A DNA stretch of 64,000 bases from contig NZ_BAUA01000155.1 of NCBI RefSeq assembly GCF_000710915.1, forward strand, positions 1 through 64,000, read 5' to 3'. A program made the position numbers and the translations under genes. Positions 32,891-41,676 of this stretch are shown one piece after another (the first letter of the stretch is position 1; every line of letters starts with the position of its first letter). The stretch comes from Nocardia brasiliensis IFM 10847. GTDB taxonomy: Bacteria > Actinomycetota > Actinomycetes > Mycobacteriales > Mycobacteriaceae. Below the pieces are notes generated by a model that saw only the letters and a list, made by a program, of their open reading frames with translations, was not told where the DNA came from and made no database searches.

Positions 32891-34522
32891 TCACGCGAGC
32901 TGAATCAATTCCAGATAATCCGCGGACCAGTGGTCCTCCGTACCGTCCGGAAGCAAGATCACCCGCTCCGGCGAGAGCGCCTCAGCGGCCCCCGGATCGT
33001 GCGTGACGAGCACGACCGCGCCGGCGTAAGTACGCAGCGCATCCAGCACTTGTTCGCGCGAGACCGGGTCGAGGTTGTTGGTCGGCTCGTCGAGCAGCAA
33101 CACATTGGCAGCCGAGGACACCAGTCCGGCGAGCGCCAACCGCGTCTTCTCACCACCGGACAGGGTGCCCGCGGGCTGGTCCAACTGGGGACCGGTGAAC
33201 ATGAACGCGCCGAGCAGGCCGCGCAGGTCCTGCTCCCCCGCGTCCGGCGCGGCATGCCGGATGTTCTCCCAGACCGTCGCGTTGTCGTCGAGGGTGTCGT
33301 GCTCCTGCGCGAAATACCCGACCTTCATGCCGTGGCCCGGCACCAGACTGCCCGCGGTGGGCTGTTCCACCCCGGCGAGCAGCCGCAGCAGCGTGGTCTT
33401 GCCCGCGCCGTTGAGTCCGAGCACCACCACCCGGCTGCCGCGATCGATCGCGAGATCCACACCCGCGAAGATCTCCAGCGAGCCGTACATCTTGGTCAGG
33501 TTCTCCGCCATCAGCGGTGTCTTGCCGCAGGGCGCGGGCTCGGGGAACTTGATCCTGGCCACCTTGTCGGCGACGCGCACGTCGTCGAGTTCGGCCATCA
33601 ACCGGTCGGCCCGCTTGGCCATGTTCTGTGCCGCAGTGGCTTTCGTGGCCTTGGCGCCGAGTTTGGCGGCCTGCACCCGCAGCGCGCTCGCCTTCTTCTC
33701 GGCATTGGCGCGTTCGCGCCTGCGGCGCTGTTCGTCGGTGGCGCGCGCGTCCAGGTACTTCTGCCAGCCCATGTTGTAGACGTCGGCCTCGCCGCGCACG
33801 GCGTCGAGGAACCACACCTTGTTCACCACATCGCCGAGCAGTTCCACGTCGTGGCTGATCACGATGAGACCACCGTCGTGGTTCTGCAGGAAGCCGCGCA
33901 GCCAGGTGATCGAGTCGGCGTCGAGGTGGTTGGTCGGCTCGTCCAGCAGCAGGATGGTGTCGGAGCGGCCGCCGCTGCCGTCGGACGCGGCGAACAGGAT
34001 GCGCGCCAACTCGATTCGGCGGCGCTGACCACCCGAGAGCGTGCGCAGGGCCTGGCCGAGCACCCGGTCGGGCAGGCCGAGGCTGTGGCAGATGCGGGCC
34101 GCGTCGCTCTCGGCGACGTAGCCGCCCAGCGCCGAGAAGCGATCCTCGAGCCTGCCGTACTTGCGTACCGCCTTCTCGCGCTCGTTCTCGTCGGCCACCT
34201 CGGCCATCAGCGCCTGCTGCTTCTCCATATCGCGGATCAGCGTGTCCAGTCCGCGCGCGGACAGCACGCGATCCCGCGCGAGCACATCCAGGTTGCCCTC
34301 GCGCGGATCCTGCGGCAGATAGCCGATATCGCTGGAGCGCAAGATCTTTCCGGCATACGGCTCGCCCTCGCCGGCCAGGATGCGCAACGTGGTGGTCTTG
34401 CCCGCACCGTTGCGCCCGACCAGTCCGATCCGGTCGCCGGACTGCACCCGCAATGCCGGTCCAGGGGCCGACAGCAGCGTGCGGACTCCGGCCCGGACCT
34501 CCAGGTCGGTCGCGGTGATCAC
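32891..34522 (-). CDS. ABC-F family ATPase (Rv1473-like)
   Basis: A 543-residue protein with two ATP-binding cassettes and no membrane segment. Cassette 1: Walker A GLVGRNGAGKTT, signature LSGGQRRRIELA, Walker B TILLLDEPTNHLD. Cassette 2: VLGLNGAGKTT, LSGGEKTRLALA, NVLLLDEPTNNLD. A basic linker of about 90 residues (RRRRERANAEKKASALRV) joins them. ABC-F proteins bind ribosomes, where they protect from antibiotics or tune translation; they are not transporters. GTG 34522 has a GAGGAG site upstream. Whether this member gives drug resistance cannot be judged from sequence. Confidence 0.92.
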   Translation of the reverse strand: MITATDLEVRAGVRTLLSAPGPALRVQSGDRIGLVGRNGAGKTTTLRILAGEGEPYAGKILRSSDIGYLPQDPREGNLDVLARDRVLSARGLDTLIRDMEKQQALMAEVADENEREKAVRKYGRLEDRFSALGGYVAESDAARICHSLGLPDRVLGQALRTLSGGQRRRIELARILFAASDGSGGRSDTILLLDEPTNHLDADSITWLRGFLQNHDGGLIVISHDVELLGDVVNKVWFLDAVRGEADVYNMGWQKYLDARATDEQRRRRERANAEKKASALRVQAAKLGAKATKATAAQNMAKRADRLMAELDDVRVADKVARIKFPEPAPCGKTPLMAENLTKMYGSLEIFAGVDLAIDRGSRVVVLGLNGAGKTTLLRLLAGVEQPTAGSLVPGHGMKVGYFAQEHDTLDDNATVWENIRHAAPDAGEQDLRGLLGAFMFTGPQLDQPAGTLSGGEKTRLALAGLVSSAANVLLLDEPTNNLDPVSREQVLDALRTYAGAVVLVTHDPGAAEALSPERVILLPDGTEDHWSADYLELIQLA

Positions 34523-34684
34523 AGGTTTCTCCTCCGGATCGGTTCAGTGCTGGGCGGTTGCTACTCGATTGTGCGACGCGTTACACACAAGAACCACCGA
34601 TTTTACCCGTGATCGGAGCAGCCCTTCACACCCCGCGATCGGTATGTGACGGCCGTAACTGAACGACGAGTAACCTGCGGTGGC

Positions 34685-35470
34685 ATGAGTGAGCGAAACA
34701 ACGGCACCGCGGCCGATCTAGTGGGCAAGAGCGCTTTGGTCACCGGGGCCAGCCGGGGCATCGGCAAGGCGGTGGCGGCGGAGCTGCTCAGCCGGGGCGC
34801 GAACGTGTTGATCAGCGCCCGCAAGAAGGATCCGCTGGAGGAGGCCGCGGCGGACCTGCGCGTGCTCGGCCATCAGGGCGAGGTCGTGGCGCTGGCCGGG
34901 AACTCCGGTCACGCCGAGGATCGCGCAGCCTCGATCGACCGGATTATGGCTGAGTTCGGGTCGGTGGACATCCTGATCAACAACACCGGCATCAATCCCG
35001 TGTTCGGCTCGCTGATGGAGGCCGATCTCGACGCGGTCCGCAAGATCTTCGACGTGAACGTCGTGGCCGCGCTCGGCTATGTGCAGCTGGCGTACAAGGC
35101 GTGGATGGGTGCGCACGGCGGAGCGGTGGTGAATGTGGCCAGCGTCGCGGGCCTGCGCTCGTCCGGGGTGATCGCCGCCTATGGCGCGTCCAAGGCCGCG
35201 CTCATCCGGCTCACCGACGAACTGGCCTGGCAGCTCGGCCCGAAGATCCGGGTGAACGCCGTCGCGCCCGGCGTGATCAAGACGAAGTTCGCCGACGCGC
35301 TGTACTCCGCCGACGAGGAGCGCGCGGCGAGCGTCTATCCGCTGAAGCGCCTCGGCACCCCCGAAGACGTGGCCCGCCTGATCGGCTTCCTGGTCTCCGA
35401 CGAGGCCGCGTGGATCACCGGCGAAACGGTCCGTGTGGACGGCGGCCTGCTCTCCACCGGCGGTCTCTGA
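34685..35470 (+). CDS. SDR-family oxidoreductase (FabG-like)
   Basis: A 261-residue SDR. ALVTGASRGIGKAVA binds the cofactor, ILINNTGINPVFG is the NNxG region, the catalytic Ser is in NVASVAG and the Tyr/Lys pair in YGASKAAL. The end, ITGETVRVDGGLLSTGGL, is typical of 3-oxoacyl-ACP reductase-like SDRs. The substrate is unknown. ATG 34685 removes a non-conserved 13-residue extension. It is divergent from the ABC-F gene. Confidence 0.87.
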   Translation: MSERNNGTAADLVGKSALVTGASRGIGKAVAAELLSRGANVLISARKKDPLEEAAADLRVLGHQGEVVALAGNSGHAEDRAASIDRIMAEFGSVDILINNTGINPVFGSLMEADLDAVRKIFDVNVVAALGYVQLAYKAWMGAHGGAVVNVASVAGLRSSGVIAAYGASKAALIRLTDELAWQLGPKIRVNAVAPGVIKTKFADALYSADEERAASVYPLKRLGTPEDVARLIGFLVSDEAAWITGETVRVDGGLLSTGGL

Positions 35471-35810
35471 TTCCAGCGAAAACCACGGTGGACGAACGGT
35501 TTTCACCACACCGCGACCCGAACCACACCCCGGCGTCCGGCGATCGCGCACCGAGGAGAGCCGGACCGCCATACGGGACGACAGGAGGCCCGAAGCCGAA
35601 GATGCAGGCACAGCGAGCATCGACCTGCACGGCATCGGAATCCCGTGGCGCAGCGGACCGTATCTCGGTGCCCGGTGAGAGCACACCGCGGCGAGCCGGA
35701 TTGCGGTGCCCGCCGATGCGAGGCCCGAGGCCGGTGCGCTCTCGGTGGGCTACGCGTGCGGGGTCGGATAGTCGCCGGGCTGGTGTCGGTTCGCGGGGGC
35801 GGGTGGCGGC
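35471..35810. other. Intergenic region, nothing recognised
   Basis: 340 bases between the SDR and the lycopene cyclase without a credible gene. It is GC-rich. A GAGAGC at about 35681 and a GCTCTC at about 35740 could pair weakly. It may be decayed sequence; no repeat or terminator is convincing. Confidence 0.4.
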
Positions 35811-36923
35811 GTGACGGTCGATGTCGTGATCTGCGGGTTCGGGCCGGCGGGGCGCGCGCTCGCGCATCGCTGTCTGGTCCACGGTCTGACGGTGATCGTG
35901 GTGGATCCCGCACCCGAACGACGCTGGCACGCCACCTACGCGGCGTGGGCCGACGAACTCCCGGATTGGCTCGCGGCAGATGCGGTGGCCGCGACCGTCG
36001 CGCAGCCGCTCGCCTGGGGTACCCGCGCGCACCGGATCGATCGGCCCTACGCAGTGCTCGACACGGCACGACTACAGGATTCGCTGGACGTGACGGGGGC
36101 GCGGATCATCGCCGATCGCGCGGTCGAATGCGGGCCCGGCAGCGCGGTGCTGGCTTCCGGCACCGTGCTGCGCGGTCGGCGGGTGATCGATGCCCGCGGT
36201 ATCGGCCGGTCCCCCGCACTGGCCGAGCAGACGGCGTACGGGCTGATGCTCGACCGGGATCGCTGCGCGGGCATCGAGCCGATGTTCATGGACTGGCGGC
36301 CGGACAACGCAGCGGCGGCCGACGCACCGCGCTCGTTTCTCTACGCGGTCCCGCTCGGCGGCGACACGATGCTGCTCGAGGAGACCTGCCTGGTCGGACG
36401 GCCCGCCCTCGACAGCCACGAGTTGCGCGACCGGCTGCTGCACCGATTGCGTTCGCGCGGGATCGAAGTCAGCGGTGACGAACAGGTCGAGCGAGTCCGT
36501 TTCCCGGTCGAAGGCGGCAGACCGGGCCGGTACACCTTCGGCGCGGCGGGCGGTTTCGCGCACCCGGCCACCGGCTACAGCGTGGCCGCCGCGCTCGACG
36601 CGGCCGATACCGTCGCGCTCGACGCCGCGGCATGGCCGGTTTCGGCGCGCGCGGTGTATCGCCTGCGGGCCGCCGGGTTGCGGGCGCTGCTCGGCTTACC
36701 CACAACCGACCTCCCGGTTTTTTTCGATGCGTTTTTCCTGCTCTCGCCGACCGCGCAGCGCGCCTATCTGTCGGGCCGTACCGACTTGAATGGCACCGTC
36801 AGAGCCATGCTCGGTCTGTTCGGCACCCTGCCACCGCCCGTCCGTCGGCGCGTCGCCGCCGCGACACTCGGGACGCCCATTCGCTCGCGTATTCGAATAC
36901 CGTCCGCCATCATGGAGGAATGA
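35811..36923 (+). CDS. crtL: Lycopene cyclase, CrtL type (FAD-dependent)
   Basis: A 370-residue flavoprotein. The dinucleotide-binding motif is VVICGFGPAGRALAHR. The cyclase signatures follow: MFMDWRPD near residue 163, MLLEETCLVGRP near 187 and the GFAHPATGYSVAAALDAA motif in the C-terminal half. It closes the ends of lycopene to give beta-ionone rings in carotenoid biosynthesis, at the membrane. No other crt gene is adjacent, so the pathway is split. GTG 35811 has only a G-rich stretch upstream. Confidence 0.85.
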   Translation: MTVDVVICGFGPAGRALAHRCLVHGLTVIVVDPAPERRWHATYAAWADELPDWLAADAVAATVAQPLAWGTRAHRIDRPYAVLDTARLQDSLDVTGARIIADRAVECGPGSAVLASGTVLRGRRVIDARGIGRSPALAEQTAYGLMLDRDRCAGIEPMFMDWRPDNAAAADAPRSFLYAVPLGGDTMLLEETCLVGRPALDSHELRDRLLHRLRSRGIEVSGDEQVERVRFPVEGGRPGRYTFGAAGGFAHPATGYSVAAALDAADTVALDAAAWPVSARAVYRLRAAGLRALLGLPTTDLPVFFDAFFLLSPTAQRAYLSGRTDLNGTVRAMLGLFGTLPPPVRRRVAAATLGTPIRSRIRIPSAIMEE

Positions 36924-37011
36924 GTGGGCCTTACCGTCCAGCACTCATCCGTCCCGAACCGGTGGATCGCCGGGTTCGCGGACGCGGTACCCGCGTCGAG
37001 GGGATGCAGCA

Positions 37012-37941
37012 GTGAGGTCGATCTGGAAAGGCTCGATCGCATTCGGGCTGGTGAACGTCCCGGTCAAGGTGTACACCGCCACCGAGGACCACGACATCCG
37101 CTTCCACCAGGTACACGCCAAGGACGGCGGCCGGATCAAATACGACCGGGTCTGCACGGTCTGCGGTAAATCCGTGCAGTACGCCGACATCGACAAGGCC
37201 TACGAATCCCCCGACGGCGACAAGGTCATCCTGACCGACGAGGACTTCGCCAAACTGCCCGCCGCCGAGAAGCACGAGATCCCGGTGTTGCAGTTCGTGC
37301 CGTCCGAGCAGATCGATCCAATCCTGTACGAGAAGAGCTACTACCTCGAGCCCGACTCCAGCACGCCCAAGGCCTACGTGCTGCTGGCCACCACGCTGGA
37401 ACGGATCGACCGCACCGCGCTGGTGCATTTCACGCTGCGCCAGAAGACCAGGCTCGCCGCGCTGCGCGTGCACGAGGGCGTGCTGGTGCTGCAGACCCTG
37501 CTGTGGCCCGACGAGGTCCGCGAGGTGGAATTCGAATCCCTCGACGGCGTGGCCGAACCGAAACCGCAAGAGATCAAGATGGCCGAGACGCTGGTCGAGA
37601 CCATGTCCGACGATTTCGATCCGGACCAGTTCACCGACGAGTACCAGATCGAACTGAAGCGGCTGCTGGACGAGGCGATCGCCAGCGGCACCGGCAAGGT
37701 ACCCGAGCAGCCCGAGTCCGTGCCCGCGGACATGGACGCCGAAGTGGTCGACCTGGTCGCCGCGCTGCAGCGCAGCCTGGAAGCCAGCGGGCGGCGCAGT
37801 ACCGCCGAGGACAACGGCAAGGCCGCGCCCGCGAAGAAGACCGCCAAGAAAGCCGCCGCGAAAAAAGCTCCGGCCAAGAAAGCCGCGAAGAAGACGGCCG
37901 ACAAGCCTGCGAAGAAGACCGCCGCGCGCAAGGGCGCGTGA
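37012..37941 (+). CDS. ku: Ku protein, bacterial non-homologous end joining
   Basis: A 309-residue homodimeric Ku. It starts RSIWKGSIAFGLVNVPVKVY and has the beta-barrel core with RIKYDRVCTVCGK and KSYYLEP. Ku encircles broken DNA ends and recruits ligase LigD. The last 35 or so residues are a Lys/Ala tail of AKKA/PAKK units (from about 275), a form seen in some actinobacterial Ku proteins that aids DNA binding. GTG 37012 follows GAGGGG. ligD is not in this window. Confidence 0.93.
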   Translation: MRSIWKGSIAFGLVNVPVKVYTATEDHDIRFHQVHAKDGGRIKYDRVCTVCGKSVQYADIDKAYESPDGDKVILTDEDFAKLPAAEKHEIPVLQFVPSEQIDPILYEKSYYLEPDSSTPKAYVLLATTLERIDRTALVHFTLRQKTRLAALRVHEGVLVLQTLLWPDEVREVEFESLDGVAEPKPQEIKMAETLVETMSDDFDPDQFTDEYQIELKRLLDEAIASGTGKVPEQPESVPADMDAEVVDLVAALQRSLEASGRRSTAEDNGKAAPAKKTAKKAAAKKAPAKKAAKKTADKPAKKTAARKGA

Positions 37942-37975
37942 GGGCCGAGGCGCGTCCTGCTGGCAAACTGTCGGC

Positions 37976-38533
37976 ATGGATTCTGCCGTAGTGATCGTCC
38001 CGATGGGTCTCGGCCACCTGCGCCAGGTCCTCGATCTCGGTCACGAAGTCTTCGACATCACCACCAAGCCGTACACCTCGTGGTCGCTCACCTCGGTCGC
38101 GGAGCACCTCGACAGCCCCGACAACGCCTGCTGGGTCGCCCTCGATTCCGACCGTGTGGTCGGTTTCGTGCTCGGGTCGATGGAATTCGAGAATCGCGAC
38201 GACTGGGCCTATCTCGAATGGATCGCCGTCGCACCGGATATGCAGGGGCACGGCATCGCCCGGCGCCTGGTCGACGTCTGCTCCGAGGCGTTGTTCGCCC
38301 GCGGCGCGCGCCGCATCGTCACCGACGTCGAAGACCGCAACGCCGCCTCCACCGCGTTGATGACCCGCAGCGGCTTCACCCCCGCCGCCACGGTCACCCT
38401 GTTCGTCCGCCCGAACCCCGATGACCCCGACCCGGATTCGCAACTCGACGCGGCCGCCATCGCCCCCGGCACCAAGCGCGCCCTGATCCGCCGCGGCCGC
38501 CTGGCCGGCGACAACCACCGCGCCGCCCGGTAG
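37976..38533 (+). CDS. GNAT-family N-acetyltransferase
   Basis: A 185-residue acetyltransferase. The acetyl-CoA-binding loop is VAPDMQGHGIARRLVD (Q/RxxGxG/A type), preceded by the AYLEWIAV strand; the later NAASTALMTRSGF matches GNAT motif B. Of RimI type by general look; the target could be a protein N-terminus, an antibiotic or a small amine. It begins 34 bases after ku, without a clear ribosome-binding site. Confidence 0.82.
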   Translation: MDSAVVIVPMGLGHLRQVLDLGHEVFDITTKPYTSWSLTSVAEHLDSPDNACWVALDSDRVVGFVLGSMEFENRDDWAYLEWIAVAPDMQGHGIARRLVDVCSEALFARGARRIVTDVEDRNAASTALMTRSGFTPAATVTLFVRPNPDDPDPDSQLDAAAIAPGTKRALIRRGRLAGDNHRAAR

Positions 38534-38656
38534 CGCTGGGCCGCCCGTTCCCGAATCCGCTTCGCCTCCGGCACCGGCCGTCCCCGCGCGCCGGCGCTCG
38601 ACGATCGTGTCGGCCTTCGCGCACGGGCGGCTACGCACGCCAGTGGTGGTTCTGAC

Positions 38657-38739
38657 CGTCGCCGCACCCGTTCTGCCTTCGCGCACCCGTTGCGGCCTGG
38701 CAGAGGGGGGTGCGCAAAGGCAGAAGGGGTGCGGCGACG
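38657..38739. repeat. Large inverted repeat, 32-bp arms
   Basis: Arms at 38657-38688 and 38708-38739 are complementary at 30 of 32 positions, with a 19-base loop. The right arm contains AAGGCAGAAGGGGTGCGGCG, close to the cores of the 6.0-6.2 kb repeats. It lies 14 bases past the end of the minus-strand gene that stops at 38754, so it may act as a terminator for it; the arms are longer than normal terminators and look like a REP- or MITE-type element. Confidence 0.85.
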
Positions 38740-38753
38740 CAGGAAGGATGCGC

Positions 38754-39359
38754 CTAGCTCGCCGCCGCGGCGCGGCCTTCCTCGAAGAACGCCAGGAGGC
38801 CGGACGCCGAGTCGAATTCGGTGCTGGGGCGCAACGCGCCGAAGGGGGCGTTCCAGAACTCGCCCGTGCGCGGGGTCCACGGACCCACGTAGGCGTACGG
38901 GCCGGGATGCGCCGAATCCCCCGGCGACACACCGTAATTCACCTCGCCCACCGCGCTGGACAGGTCGAAGTGCTCGGGCCAGAGCACCGGCGTACTGTCC
39001 GGGGCCAAACAGCGCAAAGCCTTGTCCCCCAGGGCGAACCAGTCGCTGATCTGCTGCGCCGCGACCGGATCGATGTCCATCGCGCTGTCCAGTTCCACGC
39101 CGGTGGTGTCCTTGTACAACCCGTCCGGCGCCCCCGGTGCGATGTTCGCGAGCTTCCCGAGTTCGCGATAGGTCCCCGCCAGCGCCGCACGCCCCTCCGG
39201 CCAGACCAGTTCGGCGCCGACCACCGAAACCGGCCACTGCACGCCGCCGAACCCCTGGTGCACCACCCGTAGCCGGATGGTCTCGTACTGCCGATACTGC
39301 GGCCCCGCGATCAACAATTCCGCCACCGCGTGCAACCCACGCCGCGATCGCTCGTACAT
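38754..39359 (-). CDS. Hypothetical protein, about 201 residues
   Basis: No family recognised. A soluble acidic protein with conserved-looking motifs VVHQGFGGVQWPVSVVG and ALRCLAPDSTPVLWPEHFDL; no signal peptide or membrane segment. The WPEHFD stretch recalls proteins with an aromatic/acidic pocket but no function follows. ATG 39359 is used; a GTG at 39371 in the same frame would start within a perfect hairpin. It is divergent from an oxygenase gene. Confidence 0.65.
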   Translation of the reverse strand: MYERSRRGLHAVAELLIAGPQYRQYETIRLRVVHQGFGGVQWPVSVVGAELVWPEGRAALAGTYRELGKLANIAPGAPDGLYKDTTGVELDSAMDIDPVAAQQISDWFALGDKALRCLAPDSTPVLWPEHFDLSSAVGEVNYGVSPGDSAHPGPYAYVGPWTPRTGEFWNAPFGALRPSTEFDSASGLLAFFEEGRAAAAS

Positions 39360-39370
39360 CTGTTCGTCCA

Positions 39371-39390
39371 CACCGGCATCATTGCCGGTG
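39371..39390. promoter_or_regulatory. Perfect hairpin/palindrome between divergent genes
   Basis: CACCGGCA (39371-39378), TCAT, TGCCGGTG (39383-39390): a perfect 8-bp inverted repeat at the start of the minus-strand hypothetical gene and in the space shared with the oxygenase. It could be an operator or a leader hairpin. Confidence 0.4.
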
Positions 39391-39630
39391 CGGACCCGAC
39401 CCGCAGCCGTTTCAGCTCACGGCTGCCCCTCGACCTCCGGCAGGGCGGCACCATCCTGTTCACGGTCCGATCCGCACCCTGATTCGGGTCCGTTCTGGAA
39501 CCCTCGAACAGGTCTCGAGTGGAACCGCAGCACGACGGATTTACCCGAATGTGACTTGAACGTGGGTTCGGCGCAGCGGGTACGGACCATGCTGGGGAGC
39601 GGTGCATCGAAGACGGAAGGACGGCGCGTC

Positions 39631-40668
39631 GTGGAGTTCCACGTTCCTATCATCGATATCTCGCCCTACGTCGAGGGCGCGGACGCCGCGGCGCGGGCCG
39701 CGGTCGCCCGGCAGGTGGACGCGGCGGCGAGCACGGTCGGGTTCATGCAGATCCGCGGGCACGGGATCGCCCGCCCGGTGCTCGACGAGTTCGCGGCCGC
39801 GCTGGACGAATTCTTCGCGCTCGCGCCCGCCGCCAAGCAGAGTTACCGAACCGCGATCGAATTCAATCGGGGCTATTCGCCGCCCAAGAGCGAAAGCCTG
39901 AGTCTGAGCCTCGGCGTGGCATCGGCGACGCGGATGAACGACTTCTTCGAAGCGTTCAATATCGGCACCACCACCGCCGACTACCCGGGACTCGACCTCC
40001 CCGCGCAGGCCGGCTACGCCGACAATGTCTGGCCCGCAGAGCTTCCCGACTTCCAGCCGCGGGTACAGCGGTACTACGCCGAAGCCGCGCGGGTGGCGGG
40101 CACGCTCACCACCGTCTTCGCCGACGCGCTCGACCTACCGGCCGGCTATTTCGAAAGTTTCACCGACCACTCGCTGAACGTGTTGCGCATGAACAACTAT
40201 GCGCTGCCGCCGGGCAGCGTGGACCTCGACGGCGACCTCAAAGGAATGGGCGAGCACACCGATTACGGCATCGTCACCGTCCTGTGGGCCGACCAGGTGC
40301 CCGGCTTGCAGGTGCTGGGCGCGGACGGCCGCTGGCACGACGTGCAACCCGCCGACGAGGCGCTGCTGGTGAATCTCGGTGACGTGATGGCCCGCTGGAC
40401 CAACGAGCGGTGGCTCTCGACGCTGCACCGGGTGATGCCCCCGATCGTCGACGGCACCATCGAACGCCGGCGCAGCGCCGCGTTCTTCCACGACGGCAAT
40501 TTCGACGCGGTGATCGAGACACTGCCCTCCTGCGTCGGCGCGGGCAGCAAGTATCCGCCGATCACCGTGTCCGAGCACGTGCAGGCCAAGCTGGCCGGTT
40601 CCCGTGCGCTGCAACCGAATACGAACGCACACCGGGAAGCCGCCCGGGTGCTCTCGGCCCGCGACTGA
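39631..40668 (+). CDS. Fe(II)/2-oxoglutarate-dependent oxygenase (isopenicillin N synthase family)
   Basis: A 345-residue oxygenase. The N-terminal DIOX_N part begins FHVPIIDISPYV; the catalytic jelly-roll has iron ligands His and Asp in GEHTDYGIVT, distal His in STLHRVMPP and the 2-oxoglutarate Arg in RRRSAAFFHDG. It would hydroxylate, desaturate or cyclise a small substrate. The start is uncertain: GTG 39631 fits family lengths; ATG 39589 would add 14 residues. No biosynthetic cluster surrounds it. Confidence 0.85.
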   Translation: MEFHVPIIDISPYVEGADAAARAAVARQVDAAASTVGFMQIRGHGIARPVLDEFAAALDEFFALAPAAKQSYRTAIEFNRGYSPPKSESLSLSLGVASATRMNDFFEAFNIGTTTADYPGLDLPAQAGYADNVWPAELPDFQPRVQRYYAEAARVAGTLTTVFADALDLPAGYFESFTDHSLNVLRMNNYALPPGSVDLDGDLKGMGEHTDYGIVTVLWADQVPGLQVLGADGRWHDVQPADEALLVNLGDVMARWTNERWLSTLHRVMPPIVDGTIERRRSAAFFHDGNFDAVIETLPSCVGAGSKYPPITVSEHVQAKLAGSRALQPNTNAHREAARVLSARD

Positions 40669-40675
40669 CCCGAGA

Positions 40676-41542
40676 CTACTTGCGGAACTTCGCTTCCAGC
40701 TCGGTCGCCGTGGCTTGCAGGTCGGCGGGGGTGTTCGTCTTGAAGATGCCCTCGTAACCGGTCTCGGCCCGCACCGCGGCCTCCACCTCCGGATCGTGGT
40801 ACAGCGCAGCCAGTTTCAGCAGCGTCGGGTTGTCCTTGTCGGCGGCCCGTGCGGCGAAGATGTTGATGTACTGCTTCAATTCCGGGCGCTCCGGGTCGTC
40901 GGTGTAGATGGTGTCGTTCTTGGTCAGGCCCGCTGGACGTGCGAAGGTGTCGTCGACGAACGCGGCGTCGACACTGGACAGCGACTGCGCGGTGAGAGTC
41001 GGATCGATGGGCGTCAGCTTCACCTTGGAAGCCGCAGTGTCCACGTCTTCGAGCTTGGAGTCCCAGCTCGCACCGCCCTTCAGCACGACCAATCCTGCCG
41101 CGGCCAGGCTGAGCAACGGCCGCACTTGATTGGCGGGGTTGTTGCTCAACGTGATCTGGCCGCCCTGCGGGATCTCGGCGACGGACTTGTGCTTGCGCGA
41201 GTACAGGGTCAGCGGGAAGATCTCGGTCGCGCCGACCGGCACCAGAGTGTCGTTGTTGCGGGCGTTGTAGTTGGCCAGGTACCGCACGTGCTGGAACTTG
41301 TTGAGATCGATACGCCGTTGGGCCAGTGCGGGATTGGGCTGGTTGTAGTCGGTGAAGTTGATGAACTCCACCCGGATGCCCTGGTCGGCGGCCTTCTTCT
41401 TGTATACGTCCCAATGCGGCTCTGCGAGATCGTTCACACCGATGCGGATCACTCCGTCGTCGTGCTTCGCGCCACAGGAAATCGTGGTCACGGCCAGGGC
41501 GGAAAGGATCGGAATCATCAGCAGACGGTGCATCAAGCGCAT
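40676..41542 (-). CDS. metQ: MetQ/NlpA-family substrate-binding lipoprotein (first copy)
   Basis: A 288-residue lipoprotein of the NLPA family. The signal peptide ends in the lipobox VTTISC. IRIGVNDLAEPHWDVYKKKA and the LNKFQHVRYL segment are family features. It should bind methionine or a related amino acid for the MetNI transporter encoded divergently. A second, diverged copy starts the metQNI operon, so the two may differ in ligand preference. ATG 41542 or 41533 start; no good ribosome-binding site is seen. Confidence 0.88.
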   Translation of the reverse strand: MRLMHRLLMIPILSALAVTTISCGAKHDDGVIRIGVNDLAEPHWDVYKKKAADQGIRVEFINFTDYNQPNPALAQRRIDLNKFQHVRYLANYNARNNDTLVPVGATEIFPLTLYSRKHKSVAEIPQGGQITLSNNPANQVRPLLSLAAAGLVVLKGGASWDSKLEDVDTAASKVKLTPIDPTLTAQSLSSVDAAFVDDTFARPAGLTKNDTIYTDDPERPELKQYINIFAARAADKDNPTLLKLAALYHDPEVEAAVRAETGYEGIFKTNTPADLQATATELEAKFRK

Positions 41543-41676
41543 TGCGAGCAAACTAGACGGTCGTCCAAGAATTGGGAAGGGTTTCGCTCACCACAATCCC
41601 AACCGTTGTCCCGCCCGTCGGCGGACCGCTTGGATTACCGGGTTCATATTGCAACGAGCTTTTCGGGAGCAACGAA

